64,000 nt of DNA from Agrobacterium vaccinii. GTDB lineage: Bacteria > Pseudomonadota > Alphaproteobacteria > Rhizobiales > Rhizobiaceae. The notes below the pieces were generated by a model, which saw only the letters and a list, made by a program, of their open reading frames with translations, searched no databases and was not told the origin of the DNA. The stretch covers positions 2,878,501-2,942,500 of the forward strand of contig NZ_CP054150.1 of the NCBI RefSeq assembly GCF_021310995.1, in the 5' to 3' direction. This document shows, piece by piece, positions 37,376-49,848 of the stretch. The position numbers and the translations under genes were made by a program. The stretch's first letter is position 1; each line of letters opens with the position of its first letter.

Positions 37376-38827
37376 TCAAACTCCTGCAATCGCTTTCGCG
37401 AAATCTTCCGCCTCGAACGGCTCCAGATCGTCGACACCTTCGCCGACGCCGATGAAATAGACCGGCAGTTTGTGCTTGGCAGCGATAGCAACGAGAATAC
37501 CGCCGCGCGCCGTGCCATCCAATTTTGTCATTATGAGGCCTGAGACACCCGCGACGTTGCGGAAAATCTCGACCTGATTGAGCGCATTCTGTCCGGTCGT
37601 CGCATCCAGCGTCTGCAAGACGGTGTGCGGCGCATCGGGATCGAGCTTAGCCAGCACGCGCACGATCTTCTCGAGTTCGGCCATCAACTCGGTCTTGTTC
37701 TGCAAACGGCCAGCCGTATCGATGATCAGCACATCGCTTTTCTTCGCCCGCGCCTGCTCATAGGCATCGTAAGCGAGACCCGCCGCATCGGCACCCAGCT
37801 TGGTGCCGATGAATTCCGAGGCGGTGCGGTCGGCCCAAATCTTCAGCTGCTCAATGGCCGCAGCGCGGAACGTATCTCCCGCCGCCAGCATGACCTTGAG
37901 GCCGGAACCGGACAGCTTTGCCGCCAGCTTGCCGATGGTTGTCGTCTTGCCGGTGCCATTGACGCCGACGACGAGGATGACATGCGGCTTGTGCGACAGA
38001 TCGAGCTCCAGCGGCTTGGCAACCGGGGCCAGAACCTTGGTGATCTCACCCGCCATGATGCGGGCCACGTCCTCGCCGCTGACATCCTTGCCGTAGCGTT
38101 CCGATGACAAAGCGCCGGTGATGCGCATGGCGGTTTCCAGACCGAGATCCGATTGGATCAGCAGATCTTCCAGCTCATCCAGCGTGTCTTCATCCAGCTT
38201 GCGCTTGGTGAAGAGGGCCGAAATCTGGCTGGTCAGTTGCGATGAGGTCCGCGAGAGACCGGCGCGCAGGCGCTGGAACCATGTCAGCTTGACCTCAGGC
38301 GTGGGCTCCACGGGCAGGACCCGGTCGCTTGCCGATGAAAAGCCCTTGGGGAGAGCACCGGATGGGGCGGTGGCGGCAGGCTCTTCGACACCGGCGGCTT
38401 CCGCCTGCGCCAGAATATCATCCATGGCATCGACATCGAGCGGCGCGTCGGCGGCAACGCCCTCCACGGTAACAAGCGGCTGTTCGTCGGCTTCTGCCTC
38501 TGCTTGTAGCAACGACAGCGGCACCATTCCGATATCGCCGACCTGCTCCGGGCCCGGCAGAAGCGGCGCTTCCTCGTCCGGCTCATCATCCGCTGCGACC
38601 GCATCATCAACTACGTCATCCGGGGCCGGTCCGCCTGCGGTTTCCATCTCGATATCGGAGACCGGATCGTCGGCGACAGGCGCATGCGCTTCGGCCTCAC
38701 TCAACACCTCTTCGAAGGTGGTGGGATGCTCGATGCCGGTGCGATTGATCTCGTCAGCGTTCGGCTGGTCCGTTTCGGCCTTGTCCTTGCCGAACGAAAA
38801 CACTTTTTTGATGAAGCCGAGGGCCAT
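37376..38827 (-). CDS. ftsY: Signal recognition particle receptor FtsY
   Basis: SRP receptor GTPase that docks ribosome-SRP complexes at the membrane. The 483-aa product has a long acidic A domain (to about residue 170) rich in Ala, Asp and Glu. The NG domain follows: G1 [16 protein letters not shown]3 DTAGR, G4 [10 protein letters not shown] and the C-terminal [20 protein letters not shown], with Gly-rich closing loop. Its partner ffh is encoded 9 kb away in this window. It lies between mtaB and yciB. Confidence 0.96.
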   Translation of the reverse strand: MALGFIKKVFSFGKDKAETDQPNADEINRTGIEHPTTFEEVLSEAEAHAPVADDPVSDIEMETAGGPAPDDVVDDAVAADDEPDEEAPLLPGPEQVGDIGMVPLSLLQAEAEADEQPLVTVEGVAADAPLDVDAMDDILAQAEAAGVEEPAATAPSGALPKGFSSASDRVLPVEPTPEVKLTWFQRLRAGLSRTSSQLTSQISALFTKRKLDEDTLDELEDLLIQSDLGLETAMRITGALSSERYGKDVSGEDVARIMAGEITKVLAPVAKPLELDLSHKPHVILVVGVNGTGKTTTIGKLAAKLSGSGLKVMLAAGDTFRAAAIEQLKIWADRTASEFIGTKLGADAAGLAYDAYEQARAKKSDVLIIDTAGRLQNKTELMAELEKIVRVLAKLDPDAPHTVLQTLDATTGQNALNQVEIFRNVAGVSGLIMTKLDGTARGGILVAIAAKHKLPVYFIGVGEGVDDLEPFEAEDFAKAIAGV

Positions 38828-38848
38828 GACTGTTCCGTATCCTTGACG

Positions 38849-40123
38849 TCAGGCGGCTTGCGCCGACAGACATTGCATATGCAGGTGTTTTCCGTTGTGA
38901 CCGGTAATCAGCACCTGCGCAAGTGTGCGGGCCTCAAGATCAGGTGTGGCAACGAGAGTGAAATTGTCGGTGTGGGCAAAGCCATTGTTCTCGACCAGGA
39001 TCGTCTGCGTGGTGCCGACCATGCCGGTGAGATGCGCATCCCGCAAGGCTTCGCCGCGCTGGCGCAGTCGTGCCGCCCGCTGCTTGATCAGCCCACGGTC
39101 CAGTTGCGGCATACGCGCGGCGGGCGTGCCGGGGCGCGGGCTGTAAGGGAAAACGTGCAGGTTGGAAATGCCGCATTCTTCCGCAAGGGTCGCGGCGTTT
39201 TCAAACATCTCCTCGGTTTCCGTTGGGAAACCGGCGATCATATCCGCACCAAAAGCGATTTCAGGTCGCAGGCGTCTGACCACGTCGCAGAAGGCAATGG
39301 CATCGGCGCGCATGTGGCGGCGCTTCATGCGCTTGAGGATCATGTCATCGCCATGCTGGAGCGACAGATGCAGATGCGGCATGAAGCGCGGCTCATCGGC
39401 AATGAGATCGAGCAGGTGCCGGTCCACTTCGATACTGTCGATGGAGGAGAGCCGCAGCCGCAGGATATCCGGCACCTGTTTCAGCAGGGTCTTGGCGAGA
39501 TAGCCCAGAGATGGCTCGCCCGGCAGATCGGCCCCGTAGCTGGTGGCATCGACACCCGTCAGCACGATTTCGCGGTAGCCGTTTTCCGTCAGCTTGCGGG
39601 CTTGTTCGACCACGGCCCCCATGGGCACGGAGCGGGAATTGCCGCGTCCATAGGGAATGACGCAGAAGGTGCAGCGGTGATCGCAACCGTTCTGCACCTG
39701 AATGAAGGCGCGAACGTGCCCATCAATGTGCTTGATCATCTGCGGCGCGGTGGCGCGCACGCTCATGATATCGTTGACGCGCAGCTTTTCTTCCGCCGAT
39801 ACGCCGAAATCCGGGAGCGAGCGGTAAGAGGCGCTTTTGAGCTTTTCCTCATTGCCCAGAACGGCATCGACTTCCGGCATTTCGGCAAAAGTCTGCTTTT
39901 CCGTCTGCGCGGCGCAGCCGGTGACGATGATGCGGGCGTGGGGATTTTCCCGTCGGGCGCGGCGAATGGCGGACCGCGCCTGACGCACGGCCTCGCCCGT
40001 GACGGCGCAGGTGTTGACCAGCACGGCATTGTTTAGCCCCGCCTTTTCGGCCTCAGCCCGCATCACTTCCGATTCGTAGGTGTTGAGGCGGCAGCCGAAG
40101 GTTATGACCTCGACGCCACTCAT
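38849..40123 (-). CDS. mtaB: tRNA (N6-threonylcarbamoyladenosine37-C2)-methylthiotransferase MtaB
   Basis: Radical SAM methylthiotransferase that converts t6A37 to ms2t6A in tRNAs reading ANN codons. The 424-aa product starts [14 protein letters not shown], overlapping the dapF stop by 4 bp; longer frames are unconserved. UPF0004-domain cysteines are Cys11, Cys39 and Cys70; the radical SAM motif GCDHRCTFC holds Cys147, 151 and 154. The tail resembles a TRAM domain. Confidence 0.93.
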   Translation of the reverse strand: MSGVEVITFGCRLNTYESEVMRAEAEKAGLNNAVLVNTCAVTGEAVRQARSAIRRARRENPHARIIVTGCAAQTEKQTFAEMPEVDAVLGNEEKLKSASYRSLPDFGVSAEEKLRVNDIMSVRATAPQMIKHIDGHVRAFIQVQNGCDHRCTFCVIPYGRGNSRSVPMGAVVEQARKLTENGYREIVLTGVDATSYGADLPGEPSLGYLAKTLLKQVPDILRLRLSSIDSIEVDRHLLDLIADEPRFMPHLHLSLQHGDDMILKRMKRRHMRADAIAFCDVVRRLRPEIAFGADMIAGFPTETEEMFENAATLAEECGISNLHVFPYSPRPGTPAARMPQLDRGLIKQRAARLRQRGEALRDAHLTGMVGTTQTILVENNGFAHTDNFTLVATPDLEARTLAQVLITGHNGKHLHMQCLSAQAA

Positions 40124-41022
40124 ACGGCCGCCTGTTCCGGCGCCGTATCGCGGGTCCATGTGCCGGTGACGGGATCGACGGTGCCAGCCCATTCCCATTC
40201 GGCAGGGCCGGTCATGACGACGTGATTGTCTTTGCGCCATTCGATGGTCAGCGGAATGCGAACCGGGCTGGAAGCGACGTCGATCTCGACGCTGCGTCCC
40301 GTTCTGCCGGTGCGGGCAGCGGACACGGCAGCGGCACAAGCGGCGGAACCGCATGCCAGCGTCAGGCCTGCACCACGCTCGAAGGTGCGGGTGCGCAACC
40401 TGCTATCGGAGATGACCTGCGCCAGCGTGATATTTGCCTTTTCGGGAAACATCGGGTGGTTTTCCAGCAGCGGACCGAAGCGCTCCAGATCGAACTCCAT
40501 CGGGTCGCTATTGACCCAGAACACCGCGTGCGGATTGCCCATCGACATGACGGCGGGCGAATGCAGCACGGGGTTGTCGATCGGCCCGATCTGAAGCTCG
40601 ATGCGGCTGGTATCGTGGAATTCTTCCGACAGCGGAATGTCGTTCCAGGCGAAGCGCGGCATGCCCATATCGACCGATATCATGCCGTCTTCGTGTTCGC
40701 TGGCGTTCAAAATGCCCGCCACGGTCTGGAAGGTGAAGGTCTTCTTGCCGGTCTCGGATGCCAGCGCCTGCACCACGCAGCGTGTACCATTGCCGCAGGC
40801 CTGCGCCTTGGTGCCATCGCAATTGAGGATGTCGATATAGGCATCGGTGCCGTGGGCGCGCGGATCGTGGATGGCCATGATCTGGTCGAAAGCGGTCTGC
40901 GCATCCGCATTCAGCGCAATCGCCGCCTGCGGGGTCACCATGTCCTTGCGGCCGCGCATATCGACAACCAGGATCTTGTTGCCAAGCCCGTTCATCTTCG
41001 CGAATTCGACCGTGTTTGTCAT
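40120..41022 (-). CDS. dapF: Diaminopimelate epimerase
   Basis: Converts LL- to meso-diaminopimelate for lysine and peptidoglycan. The 300-aa product has the two catalytic cysteines, Cys76 in ACGNGTRCV and Cys224 in [10 protein letters not shown]. The N-terminal [15 protein letters not shown] matches the family NGLGND-type start, with Lys for Asp. It leads the dapF-mtaB-ftsY-yciB-DUF2585 operon. The DNA upstream is the gene-free repeat region. Confidence 0.94.
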   Translation of the reverse strand: MTNTVEFAKMNGLGNKILVVDMRGRKDMVTPQAAIALNADAQTAFDQIMAIHDPRAHGTDAYIDILNCDGTKAQACGNGTRCVVQALASETGKKTFTFQTVAGILNASEHEDGMISVDMGMPRFAWNDIPLSEEFHDTSRIELQIGPIDNPVLHSPAVMSMGNPHAVFWVNSDPMEFDLERFGPLLENHPMFPEKANITLAQVISDSRLRTRTFERGAGLTLACGSAACAAAVSAARTGRTGRSVEIDVASSPVRIPLTIEWRKDNHVVMTGPAEWEWAGTVDPVTGTWTRDTAPEQAAV

Positions 41023-41188
41023 GGTGTGGGACCTGCATAATCGTTTTGGGGCACACTGTGCCCGGTTTTGCCTTTATATGGCGGAATTGAGAGAGAATTA
41101 CCAGTGTGGGGGCGGTTTTGGGTTGGCGTGTTTTGGTGGGATCACTGGGTGTGGCTTACTCTGCGCTCTCAATAAGGTAGGGCTGCCT

Positions 41189-41860
41189 CACCCACCGCCC
41201 TCATGCTGAGGTGCTTTGGCCGAAGGACAAAGCCTCGAAGCATCCGCCGCATACTCCTGCCCAAGCCCGCAATCCTCGTCCTTCGAGGCCCCTGCGGGGC
41301 GCCTCAGGATGAGGGTTGCTACCGGTGTGCCCTTTACGTGGCAACTTCTTCGGCAATCATGAGGGTGAGGGTTGCTGCGTTGCGGCCTGCATCATCGCCA
41401 GAGCATTCCTCATAACTGCTCGCATCCCGCGTTGGTCCGGTATTGGAGAGGGAAGCCACACCCACCGCCCTCATGCTGAGGTGCTTTGGCCGAAGGGCAA
41501 AGCCTCGAAGCATCCGCCGCATTCTGTAACTAAGCCCGCAACCCTCGCCCTTCGAGGCCCCTGCGGGGCACCTCAGGATGAGGGTTGCTGCGTTGCGGCC
41601 CTTTGCGTGGCACCTCCTTCGGCTCTCATGGTGGTGAGGGTTGCTGCCTGCGGCCTGCATCATCGCCAAGCATTCCTCCTACATGGTCGCATTCCGCGTT
41701 GGTCCGGTATTGGAGAGGGCAACCTCACCCACCGCCCTCATGCTGAGGTGCTTTGGCCGAAGGGCAAAGCCTCGAAGCATCCGCCGCATACTCCTGCCCT
41801 AAGCCCGCAACCCCCGTCCTTCGAGGCCCCTGCGGGGCACCTCAGGATGAGGGTTGCTCC
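41189..41860. repeat. Two and a half tandem copies of a 268-bp repeat, each with a palindromic core
   Basis: Units begin at 41189, 41459 and 41726 (periods 270 and 267 bp). Each starts CACCCACCGCCCTCATGCTG and carries an imperfect palindrome with ends CCCTCATGCTGAGG and CCTCAGGATGAGGG, at 41198-41315, 41468-41584 and 41735-41853. The 150-bp spacers between palindromes are also repeated. The third unit stops after its palindrome. There is no plausible gene. 41023-41188, between dapF and the first unit, holds nothing I recognise beyond a promoter region. Confidence 0.9.
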
Positions 41861-43975
<2,115 letters not shown>

Positions 43976-43990
43976 CTGCCAAGACAGTCG

Positions 43991-44145
43991 CTCTGCCCTG
44001 CCGGGCATCTCCCCCTCAAGGGGGGAGATCAGCAAGACGAATGCTCGCCACTCTTCCCGCAGCGTTCGAGATGGCCGGGCGCCATCCGCGAGTCGATCTC
44101 CCCACCTGAGGGGGAGATGCCCGGCAGGGCAGAGGGGGGTAAGCC
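43991..44145. repeat. REP-like palindrome, main part, next to IS110 copy 1
   Basis: Begins CTCTGCCCTGCCGGGCATCT and ends in the complementary CCCGGCAGGGCAGAGGGGGG followed by TAAGCC. Arms of about 45 bp flank a less conserved centre. Together with 42846-42859 it forms one element cut by the IS near its left tip. The right tip (44128-44141) keeps an empty target site. Confidence 0.85.
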
Positions 44146-44186
44146 ACACCCACCACCATCAACAAAAAACATACATCCAAAAAACA

Positions 44187-44210
44187 AAAGGCGGCCCGAA
44201 GACCGCCTTT
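44187..44210 (-). terminator. Terminator after rplS
   Basis: AAAGGCGG (44187-44194) pairs with CCGCCTTT (44203-44210); on the minus strand it is followed by TGTTTTTTGG. Confidence 0.88.
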
Positions 44211-44237
44211 ATCCAAATTCCCGAAACCAGGAAAAGC

Positions 44238-44804
44238 TTATTCAGCTGCGCCTTCGGCAGGCTTTGCAGCCTCTTCAGCGGCCTTTGCCGCTGCGGCTTC
44301 TTCGGCTGCCTTGGCTTCAGCAGCTTCTGCTGCGGCCTTTTCAGCGGCCAGAGCCTGTGCTGCTGCAACCTTTTCAGCTTCGATGCGTGCCTTTTCTTCG
44401 GCAGCGGCCTGACGCTCGCCGTCGTTGAGCTTGCGGGCGCGAACGCCGGTGTCTTCAACGATACGGGCAGACTTGCCGCGACGGTCGCGCAGGTAGTAGA
44501 GCTTGGCGCGACGGACCTTACCGCGACGAACGATTTCAACGCCTTCGACCAGCGGAGAGTAAACCGGGAATACGCGCTCGACGCCTTCGCCATAGGAAAT
44601 CTTGCGAACGGTGAAGCTCTCGTTGATGCCGCCGCCGGAACGGGCGATCACGACGCCTTCGTAAGCCTGTACACGGGTACGTGTACCTTCCGTTACGCGC
44701 ACGTTGACGCGAACGGTGTCACCTGGGGAAAATTCTGGAAGCTTGCGCTTCGCTTCGATCTTGGCAGCCTGTTCGGCTTCCAGCTGTTCGATAATGTTGG
44801 TCAT
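44238..44804 (-). CDS. rplS: 50S ribosomal protein L19
   Basis: Large-subunit protein at the 30S interface. Residues 1-115 are the conserved L19 fold ([68 protein letters not shown]). A C-terminal extension of about 65 residues, almost only Ala, Glu and Lys, follows and likely forms a helix; L19 in E. coli has 115 residues. It is the last gene of the ffh-rpsP-rimM-trmD direction, though a TSUP gene on the other strand separates it from trmD. Confidence 0.96.
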   Translation of the reverse strand: MTNIIEQLEAEQAAKIEAKRKLPEFSPGDTVRVNVRVTEGTRTRVQAYEGVVIARSGGGINESFTVRKISYGEGVERVFPVYSPLVEGVEIVRRGKVRRAKLYYLRDRRGKSARIVEDTGVRARKLNDGERQAAAEEKARIEAEKVAAAQALAAEKAAAEAAEAKAAEEAAAAKAAEEAAKPAEGAAE

Positions 44805-45077
44805 ATTAACCTCTGAGTTCTTCTGAAACAGCCAGAGCGCTCAACTATCATCCCTTGAAACCTGTGTCTCGGGACTATGCCTTGCGGCAGGAGCGGGTTC
44901 ACCATTCTTTGCTTGCGGTTAAAGGGGCAAACCCCAGTTCCACGCGGGCCATTACAGCAAGACGACGCATTTGTCATCCCTCTTGTGACATTATTTTGTC
45001 GGTCGCGGCCTGATTGTCGGCAAGCCAACCAACGGATATGGAGGATAAAAGCGCCGCAAGACGCACCGGGAGGGGTC

Positions 45078-45824
45078 ATGTCTTTGTTCATCATTCTGCT
45101 GCTGCTGGCCAGCGGTTTTCTGTCCGGTGCGGTCAATGCCATCGCAGGCGGCGGCACATTTCTGACCTTCGGGGCCATGACGATTGCCGGTATCGCGCCG
45201 ATTTCGGCCAACGCCACCTCCTCCATCGTGCAATTTCCCGGCTATGTCACCTCTGTCATCGCCTACTGGCCGGAAATTCGTGCCCACTGGAAAGGCGCTG
45301 TTTTCCTCGCCGTCCTCTCCATTGCCGGATCGACCGCCGGTGCGCTCCTGCTTCTGTCGCTGGACAATCCCGCCTTCCGCCAGCTCGTGCCCTGGCTGCT
45401 GCTGGCCGCCACGCTTCTCTTTGCCGTGGGACCATGGCTGCGTCCGCGCTCGAATGCACAGCGCTCGCCCGGCAATGCCGCAAGCCTCATCGGTCAGTTC
45501 TTCACGTCGATTTATGGCGGGTTCTTCGGTGCTGGCATGGGCATCATGATGCTGGCCGTACTGGGCCTGACGGCTGGCGGCAGCTACCACCACCTCAATG
45601 CGCTGAAAAACCTGCTGGCCGTCGTCATCGCGGCGGTCGCCATCGTCGTCTTCGTCGGCGGTGGCGTGGTGGCTTGGCCTGCCGCGCTGATCATGATCCC
45701 TGCGTCGGCCATTGGCGGCTATAGCGGCGTTTATATCGCGCGGCGCGTGCCGCAATGGATCATCCGCGCCCTGGTGATCTCGGTCGGACTGCTGCTATCG
45801 GTCTACTACTTCGTCTCGACCTGA
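45078..45824 (+). CDS. TSUP family (TauE/SafE) membrane transporter
   Basis: Inner-membrane protein of 248 aa with about eight helices in the DUF81/TauE-SafE family, whose members export sulfonates, sulfite or organic acids. The start [13 protein letters not shown] follows GGGAGGGG; longer frames are rejected. Family repeats show as [20 protein letters not shown] and the second half [16 protein letters not shown]. It is the only plus-strand gene within the trmD/rplS block, and its last 19 bp overlap the 3' end of trmD. Substrate unknown. Confidence 0.88.
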   Translation: MSLFIILLLLASGFLSGAVNAIAGGGTFLTFGAMTIAGIAPISANATSSIVQFPGYVTSVIAYWPEIRAHWKGAVFLAVLSIAGSTAGALLLLSLDNPAFRQLVPWLLLAATLLFAVGPWLRPRSNAQRSPGNAASLIGQFFTSIYGGFFGAGMGIMMLAVLGLTAGGSYHHLNALKNLLAVVIAAVAIVVFVGGGVVAWPAALIMIPASAIGGYSGVYIARRVPQWIIRALVISVGLLLSVYYFVST

Positions 45825-46507
45825 GGCGCTTTTCCCAGAAGATCGGGACGGCGCTCTTTGGTCAGCGCCAGCGCCTGCTCGTGGCGCCACTTTTCGATGG
45901 CCTTGTGGTTGCCGGAGGTCAGCACGGCTGGAATATCGCGCTCTTCCCACACTTGCGGGCGGGTATAATGCGGATGTTCCAGCAGCCCACCCTCGAAGCT
46001 CTCATGCACGCCGGAGAGGTCGTTGCCCATCACGCCCGGCAGAATGCGGACCACCGCATCCAGCAGCGTCAGCGCCGCCGGTTCGCCGCCGGAAAGAATA
46101 TAGTCGCCGATGCAGACCTCTTCGAGATCACGCGCATTGATCACCCGCTGGTCGACACCCTCGAAGCGACCACAGATGATGATGACACCATCGCCAGCGG
46201 CAATCTCGCGAACGCGGTCCTGCGTCAAAGGCTTCCCGCGCGGGCTCATCAGCAGTCGCGGGCGCATATCGTCTGTGGATACCGCGTCGATGGCGGCCGC
46301 CAGCACATCCGGCTTCAGCACCATGCCTGCGCCACCGCCAGCAGGTGTATCGTCCACGCTGCGGTGCTTGTCGGTGGCGAAGTCGCGGATCTGCACCGGC
46401 TCGATCTGCCACTGCCCACGCTCCAACGCCTTGCCTGCCAGCGAATGACCGAGATGCCCCGGAAACATGTCCGGGTAGAGCGTCAGCACGGTTGCCTTGA
46501 ATGTCAT
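45806..46507 (-). CDS. trmD: tRNA (guanine37-N1)-methyltransferase
   Basis: SPOUT-class enzyme that makes m1G37 and prevents frameshifts. The 233-aa product starts [20 protein letters not shown], 1 bp after the rimM stop. The SAM knot is seen in [24 protein letters not shown] and [17 protein letters not shown]. It is co-transcribed with rimM. Its 3' end overlaps the TSUP gene by 19 bp. Confidence 0.96.
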   Translation of the reverse strand: MTFKATVLTLYPDMFPGHLGHSLAGKALERGQWQIEPVQIRDFATDKHRSVDDTPAGGGAGMVLKPDVLAAAIDAVSTDDMRPRLLMSPRGKPLTQDRVREIAAGDGVIIICGRFEGVDQRVINARDLEEVCIGDYILSGGEPAALTLLDAVVRILPGVMGNDLSGVHESFEGGLLEHPHYTRPQVWEERDIPAVLTSGNHKAIEKWRHEQALALTKERRPDLLGKAPQVETK

Positions 46508-46508
46508 G

Positions 46509-47081
46509 TTATTTTTTCTTGCCGAAAATCGGATGATCCGGGTCATCCTTGCCGTCGTCAGGATTGTCGATCAGCCCGGCAGCGAGCGGATCGATCAGGA
46601 TTTTCCCGCCTTCGAGGTCGATTTCCAGAACCGCAGCCTCGGAAAACGGAATGAGTGTCGGGCGACGGCCAGCGCCTTTCAGCTCCAGCAGATCGCCCGC
46701 GCCGAAATCATGGACAGCGGCGACCGAGCCATAGCTCTTGCCCTCGGCATCGACGGCCTCCAGACCTTCCAGATCGGTATAGTAGAATTCGTCTTCGTCC
46801 AGATCATCATCCGGTAGATTGTCACGCTCGATGAACAGTTCCAGCCCGTTCAGAGCTTCCGCCGCATTGCGGTCGTTGACACCGCGAAAGCGCACGATGA
46901 CGACTGTTTTGGCTTCGCGTATCTCGAGAATTTCGAACACTCGGCCATCGCCAGCGATCAGGTTGCCGTAATCGCCCAGCGCCGTTGGATCATCCGTAAA
47001 CGAGCTGACCCGCACTTCGCCGCGCAAGCCCTGCGCCGCGCCAATCTTGGCCATGAGAATGGGGTTTTCCAGCTTTGCCAT
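46509..47081 (-). CDS. rimM: Ribosome maturation factor RimM
   Basis: Assembly factor for the 30S head that binds S19. The 190-aa product has the N-terminal RimM barrel ([20 protein letters not shown]) and the C-terminal PRC barrel ([33 protein letters not shown]). A charged tail of about 20 residues ends in KKK. trmD follows after 1 bp. A hairpin lies between it and rpsP upstream. Confidence 0.94.
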   Translation of the reverse strand: MAKLENPILMAKIGAAQGLRGEVRVSSFTDDPTALGDYGNLIAGDGRVFEILEIREAKTVVIVRFRGVNDRNAAEALNGLELFIERDNLPDDDLDEDEFYYTDLEGLEAVDAEGKSYGSVAAVHDFGAGDLLELKGAGRRPTLIPFSEAAVLEIDLEGGKILIDPLAAGLIDNPDDGKDDPDHPIFGKKK

Positions 47082-47148
47082 CGGTTGTCCGTTTCGGTGT
47101 TCGTCTTTGAAAATCTATGTACGGCATGTTGCCATCAAAATAAACACA

Positions 47149-47180
47149 AACGGGTGGCGCGGAAATCCGCACCACCCGTT
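47149..47180 (-). terminator. Hairpin between rpsP and rimM
   Basis: AACGGGTGG (47149-47157) pairs with CCACCCGTT (47172-47180), with an inner GCGG/CCGC extension. T-rich sequence follows on the minus strand. It may partly terminate after rpsP and set its higher expression relative to rimM-trmD. Confidence 0.75.
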
Positions 47181-47199
47181 CAAATCGTGCAAACCGGAC

Positions 47200-47577
47200 T
47201 TATTCGGCTGCAGTTGCTTCTGCGGCAGCAGCAGCGGCGTCATCGGCCTTCTGCTTCTTCTCGGCAATGCGCTCGACGGCCTTCTTGCCTGGCTTTGCCT
47301 TTTCAGGGTTGCTGCGGGCGTCGCGTGTTGCAATGCCAGCTTCTGCGAGGAAGCGCAAAACGCGGTCCGTTGGCTGAGCGCCCTTGGCAATCCATTCCTT
47401 GACGAGGTCAGCGTTGATCTGGATGCGATCAGCGTTGTCCTTGGCCAGCATTGGGTTCCAGGAACCGACCTTCTCGAGGAAACGACCGTCGCGTGGCGAA
47501 CGGGCGTCAGCAACGACGATCTGGTAGTACGGGCGCTTCTTGGAACCACCGCGTGCGAGACGAATTTTCAGTGCCAT
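47200..47577 (-). CDS. rpsP: 30S ribosomal protein S16
   Basis: Small-subunit assembly protein. Residues 1-80 are conserved ([38 protein letters not shown]). The C-terminal 40 residues are an Ala- and Lys-rich extension ending [11 protein letters not shown]. coli S16 has 82 residues. It lies between the chorismate mutase gene and rimM. Confidence 0.96.
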   Translation of the reverse strand: MALKIRLARGGSKKRPYYQIVVADARSPRDGRFLEKVGSWNPMLAKDNADRIQINADLVKEWIAKGAQPTDRVLRFLAEAGIATRDARSNPEKAKPGKKAVERIAEKKQKADDAAAAAAEATAAE

Positions 47578-47610
47578 GTTGTTTCTCCTTAAGAATGGCT
47601 TGCCCGCCGG

Positions 47611-47928
47611 TCAGGCGGTCTTGTCGGTGCCGTTGTGTTCAGCGGCAATTGCTTCATGATGCCGGATGACTTCCTTGATGATGAAGTTCAAGAACTTCTC
47701 GGCGAAATCCGGGTCCAGATCGGCGTCCTTTGCTAAGCGGCGCAGGCGTTCGATCTGGTATTCCTCGCGCGCCGGGTCTGCCGGCGGCAATTCGTGGGTT
47801 GCTTTCAAAACGCCAACCGCCTTGGTGCGTTGGAACCGTTCTGCCAGCATATGCACCAGTGCCGCATCGATATTGTCGATGGACTGGCGGTATTGCGAAA
47901 GTTGAGCTTTTACATCTGCGTCGGTCAT
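47611..47928 (-). CDS. Chorismate mutase, AroQ class
   Basis: All-helical enzyme that converts chorismate to prephenate for Phe and Tyr. The 105-aa product starts MTDADVKAQLSQYRQSIDNI; longer frames run into ffh. Active-site pattern is present: RQSIDNIDAALVHMLAERF, the Arg/Lys in RTKAVGVLKATHELP and REEYQIERLRRLA. The start lies 7 bp past the ffh stop, so it is in the ffh operon. Its shape matches stand-alone mutases of Rhizobiales. Confidence 0.9.
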   Translation of the reverse strand: MTDADVKAQLSQYRQSIDNIDAALVHMLAERFQRTKAVGVLKATHELPPADPAREEYQIERLRRLAKDADLDPDFAEKFLNFIIKEVIRHHEAIAAEHNGTDKTA

Positions 47929-47935
47929 CACAGTC

Positions 47936-49513
47936 TCACTTCTTCTTGCCAAAACCGGGTAGGCCGGGAAGACCGCCCAGCCCCGGAAGCTTGGGTCCAC
48001 CGAGACCCGGAAGACCGGGCATGCCGCCCATGCCACCAAGACCCGGAGGCATCGCGCCCGGCTTGCCGAGACCGGCAGCTTCAGCCTGCTTTTGAAGCGC
48101 TTCCAGCTGCTTGGGGTCCATATTGGCCAGATCAGGCATGCCGCCCATTCCACCGCCAAGGCCCATCTTGCCCGCAAGGCCACCCATCATCTGTTTCATG
48201 ATGCCGCCCTTGCCCTTGCCGCCCATGGCTTTCATCATGTCGGCCATGCCGCGGTGCATTTTCAGCAGCTTGTTGATTTCGGCGGCATCCGTGCCGGAAC
48301 CGGCAGCGATGCGCTTCTTGCGGCTGTGCTTGAGCATGTCGGGATTGGCACGCTCGGCCTTGGTCATCGAAGAGATGATGGCGATCTGGCGGTCGAACAT
48401 CTTGTCGTTCAGACCCGATGCGGCCATCTTGTCCTTCATGCCGGACATGCCGGGCATCAGACCCATAATGCCGCCCATGCCGCCCATTTTCTTCATCTGG
48501 CCCAGCTGGTCGGCCAGATCGTTCAGATCGAACTTGCCCGACTGCATCTTCTTGGCCATCGCGGCGGCTTTTTCCGCATCGATGTTTTCGGCAGCCTTTT
48601 CGACCAGCGAAACAATATCGCCCATGCCAAGGATACGGTCGGCAATACGGCGCGGGTGGAACTCGTCCAGCTCGCCCATGCGCTCGCCGGTACCGATCAG
48701 CTTGATCGGCTTGCCGGTCACGGCACGCATCGAAAGCGCAGCACCGCCACGGCCATCGCCGTCCATACGGGTCAGCACGAGGCCGGTAATGCCGACACGC
48801 TCATCGAAGTTGCGCGCCAGATTGACGGCGTCCTGACCAGTCAGGCTATCGGCTACCAGCAGGATTTCATGCGGCTTGGCGTTTTTCTTGATCTCCGCCA
48901 TTTCCATCATCAACGGCTCGTCGATGTGGGTACGACCGGCAGTATCGAGGATCACGACATCATGGCCACCGAGCTTGGCCGCCTGTACGGCGCGCGAAGC
49001 GATATCGGTCGGCGATTGTCCAGCGATGATGGGCAGCGTATCGACACCGGTCTGTACGCCCAGCTGGCGCAACTGCTCCTGGGCTGCCGGACGACGCGTG
49101 TCGAGAGATGCCATCAGCACCTTCTTCTTGTCGCGGTCGGTCAGGCGCTTGGCGATCTTGCCGGTGGTCGTCGTCTTACCGGAACCCTGCAGACCCACCA
49201 TCATGATGACGACGGGGGCAGCGGCATGAAGATCGATTGCCACGCCCTCGGAGCCCAGCATCTCGACCAGCTCGTCATGGACGATCTTGACGACCATCTG
49301 GCCGGGCTTGATGGCTTTGAGAACAGAAGCGCCAACGGCCTTTTCACGCACCTTGTCGGTAAAGGACCGCACGACTTCCAGCGCCACGTCCGCTTCCAAA
49401 AGCGCACGGCGAACCTCGCGCAGGGCCGCCGTCACATCGGCTTCCGAAAGCGCGCCACGGCCCGTCAGTCCATTCAAAATGGAGCCAAGTCGGTCCTGGA
49501 GGTTCTCAAACAT
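47936..49513 (-). CDS. ffh: Signal recognition particle protein Ffh
   Basis: SRP54 GTPase that binds signal sequences and 4.5S RNA. The 525-aa product has the N domain (1-90), G domain with G1 LQGSGKTTTTGKIAKRL, DTAGR and the TRMDGDGRGGAALS motif, and the Met-rich M domain. The tail is Gly/Met/Pro-rich (GGMGGMPGLPGLGGP), longer than in E. coli (453 aa). It interacts with FtsY, encoded at 37-39 kb. A hairpin sits just before its ribosome binding site. Confidence 0.97.
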   Translation of the reverse strand: MFENLQDRLGSILNGLTGRGALSEADVTAALREVRRALLEADVALEVVRSFTDKVREKAVGASVLKAIKPGQMVVKIVHDELVEMLGSEGVAIDLHAAAPVVIMMVGLQGSGKTTTTGKIAKRLTDRDKKKVLMASLDTRRPAAQEQLRQLGVQTGVDTLPIIAGQSPTDIASRAVQAAKLGGHDVVILDTAGRTHIDEPLMMEMAEIKKNAKPHEILLVADSLTGQDAVNLARNFDERVGITGLVLTRMDGDGRGGAALSMRAVTGKPIKLIGTGERMGELDEFHPRRIADRILGMGDIVSLVEKAAENIDAEKAAAMAKKMQSGKFDLNDLADQLGQMKKMGGMGGIMGLMPGMSGMKDKMAASGLNDKMFDRQIAIISSMTKAERANPDMLKHSRKKRIAAGSGTDAAEINKLLKMHRGMADMMKAMGGKGKGGIMKQMMGGLAGKMGLGGGMGGMPDLANMDPKQLEALQKQAEAAGLGKPGAMPPGLGGMGGMPGLPGLGGPKLPGLGGLPGLPGFGKKK

Positions 49514-49848
49514 CGCGTCATCCTTCTTCGTTTCGGGGTACCCGAAACGTCGGTTCTTTTGCTGTCAAAAACAAGACGCCCGATAAAGGGCATAGCCAAA
49601 AAGCACCCGAGGGCGCATCGCGCTGTCGGATGTTTGCCTCCGGGATCATCTATACCTTGCGGGTCCCGGTCGGCGGCTGCGGTCATGAAACTGCCAGCTG
49701 ATGGGCGCGGGTTAACAGCAAATGCGCGAGAGAGTCAAGGCAACGCGCCATTTTTCACGGAAGCGTAACGGCTGACGTCTTCGTGAAAACAGCTCGACCC
49801 TGCATCTGGCCGCTTGAAGAGGCTGCGGCGCACTCCTATAGATTCGTC
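49514..49848. other. Divergent intergenic region between ffh and the MBL-fold gene, with a hairpin
   Basis: 335 bp without a gene. A perfect 9-bp stem, CGTTTCGGG/CCCGAAACG at 49529-49537 and 49541-49549 with a 3-nt loop, lies 16 nt before the ffh start on the minus strand and just upstream of AAGGAT. It would be in the ffh 5' leader. I see nothing else in the region. Confidence 0.6.

Noticed and set aside
41189..41860. CRISPR array
   Set aside because: Units are 268 bp with repeated spacers; no short regular repeats and no cas genes.
48092..49768. Open frame of 558 codons opposite ffh
   Set aside because: Antisense shadow rich in His, Leu and Gly; ffh is certain.
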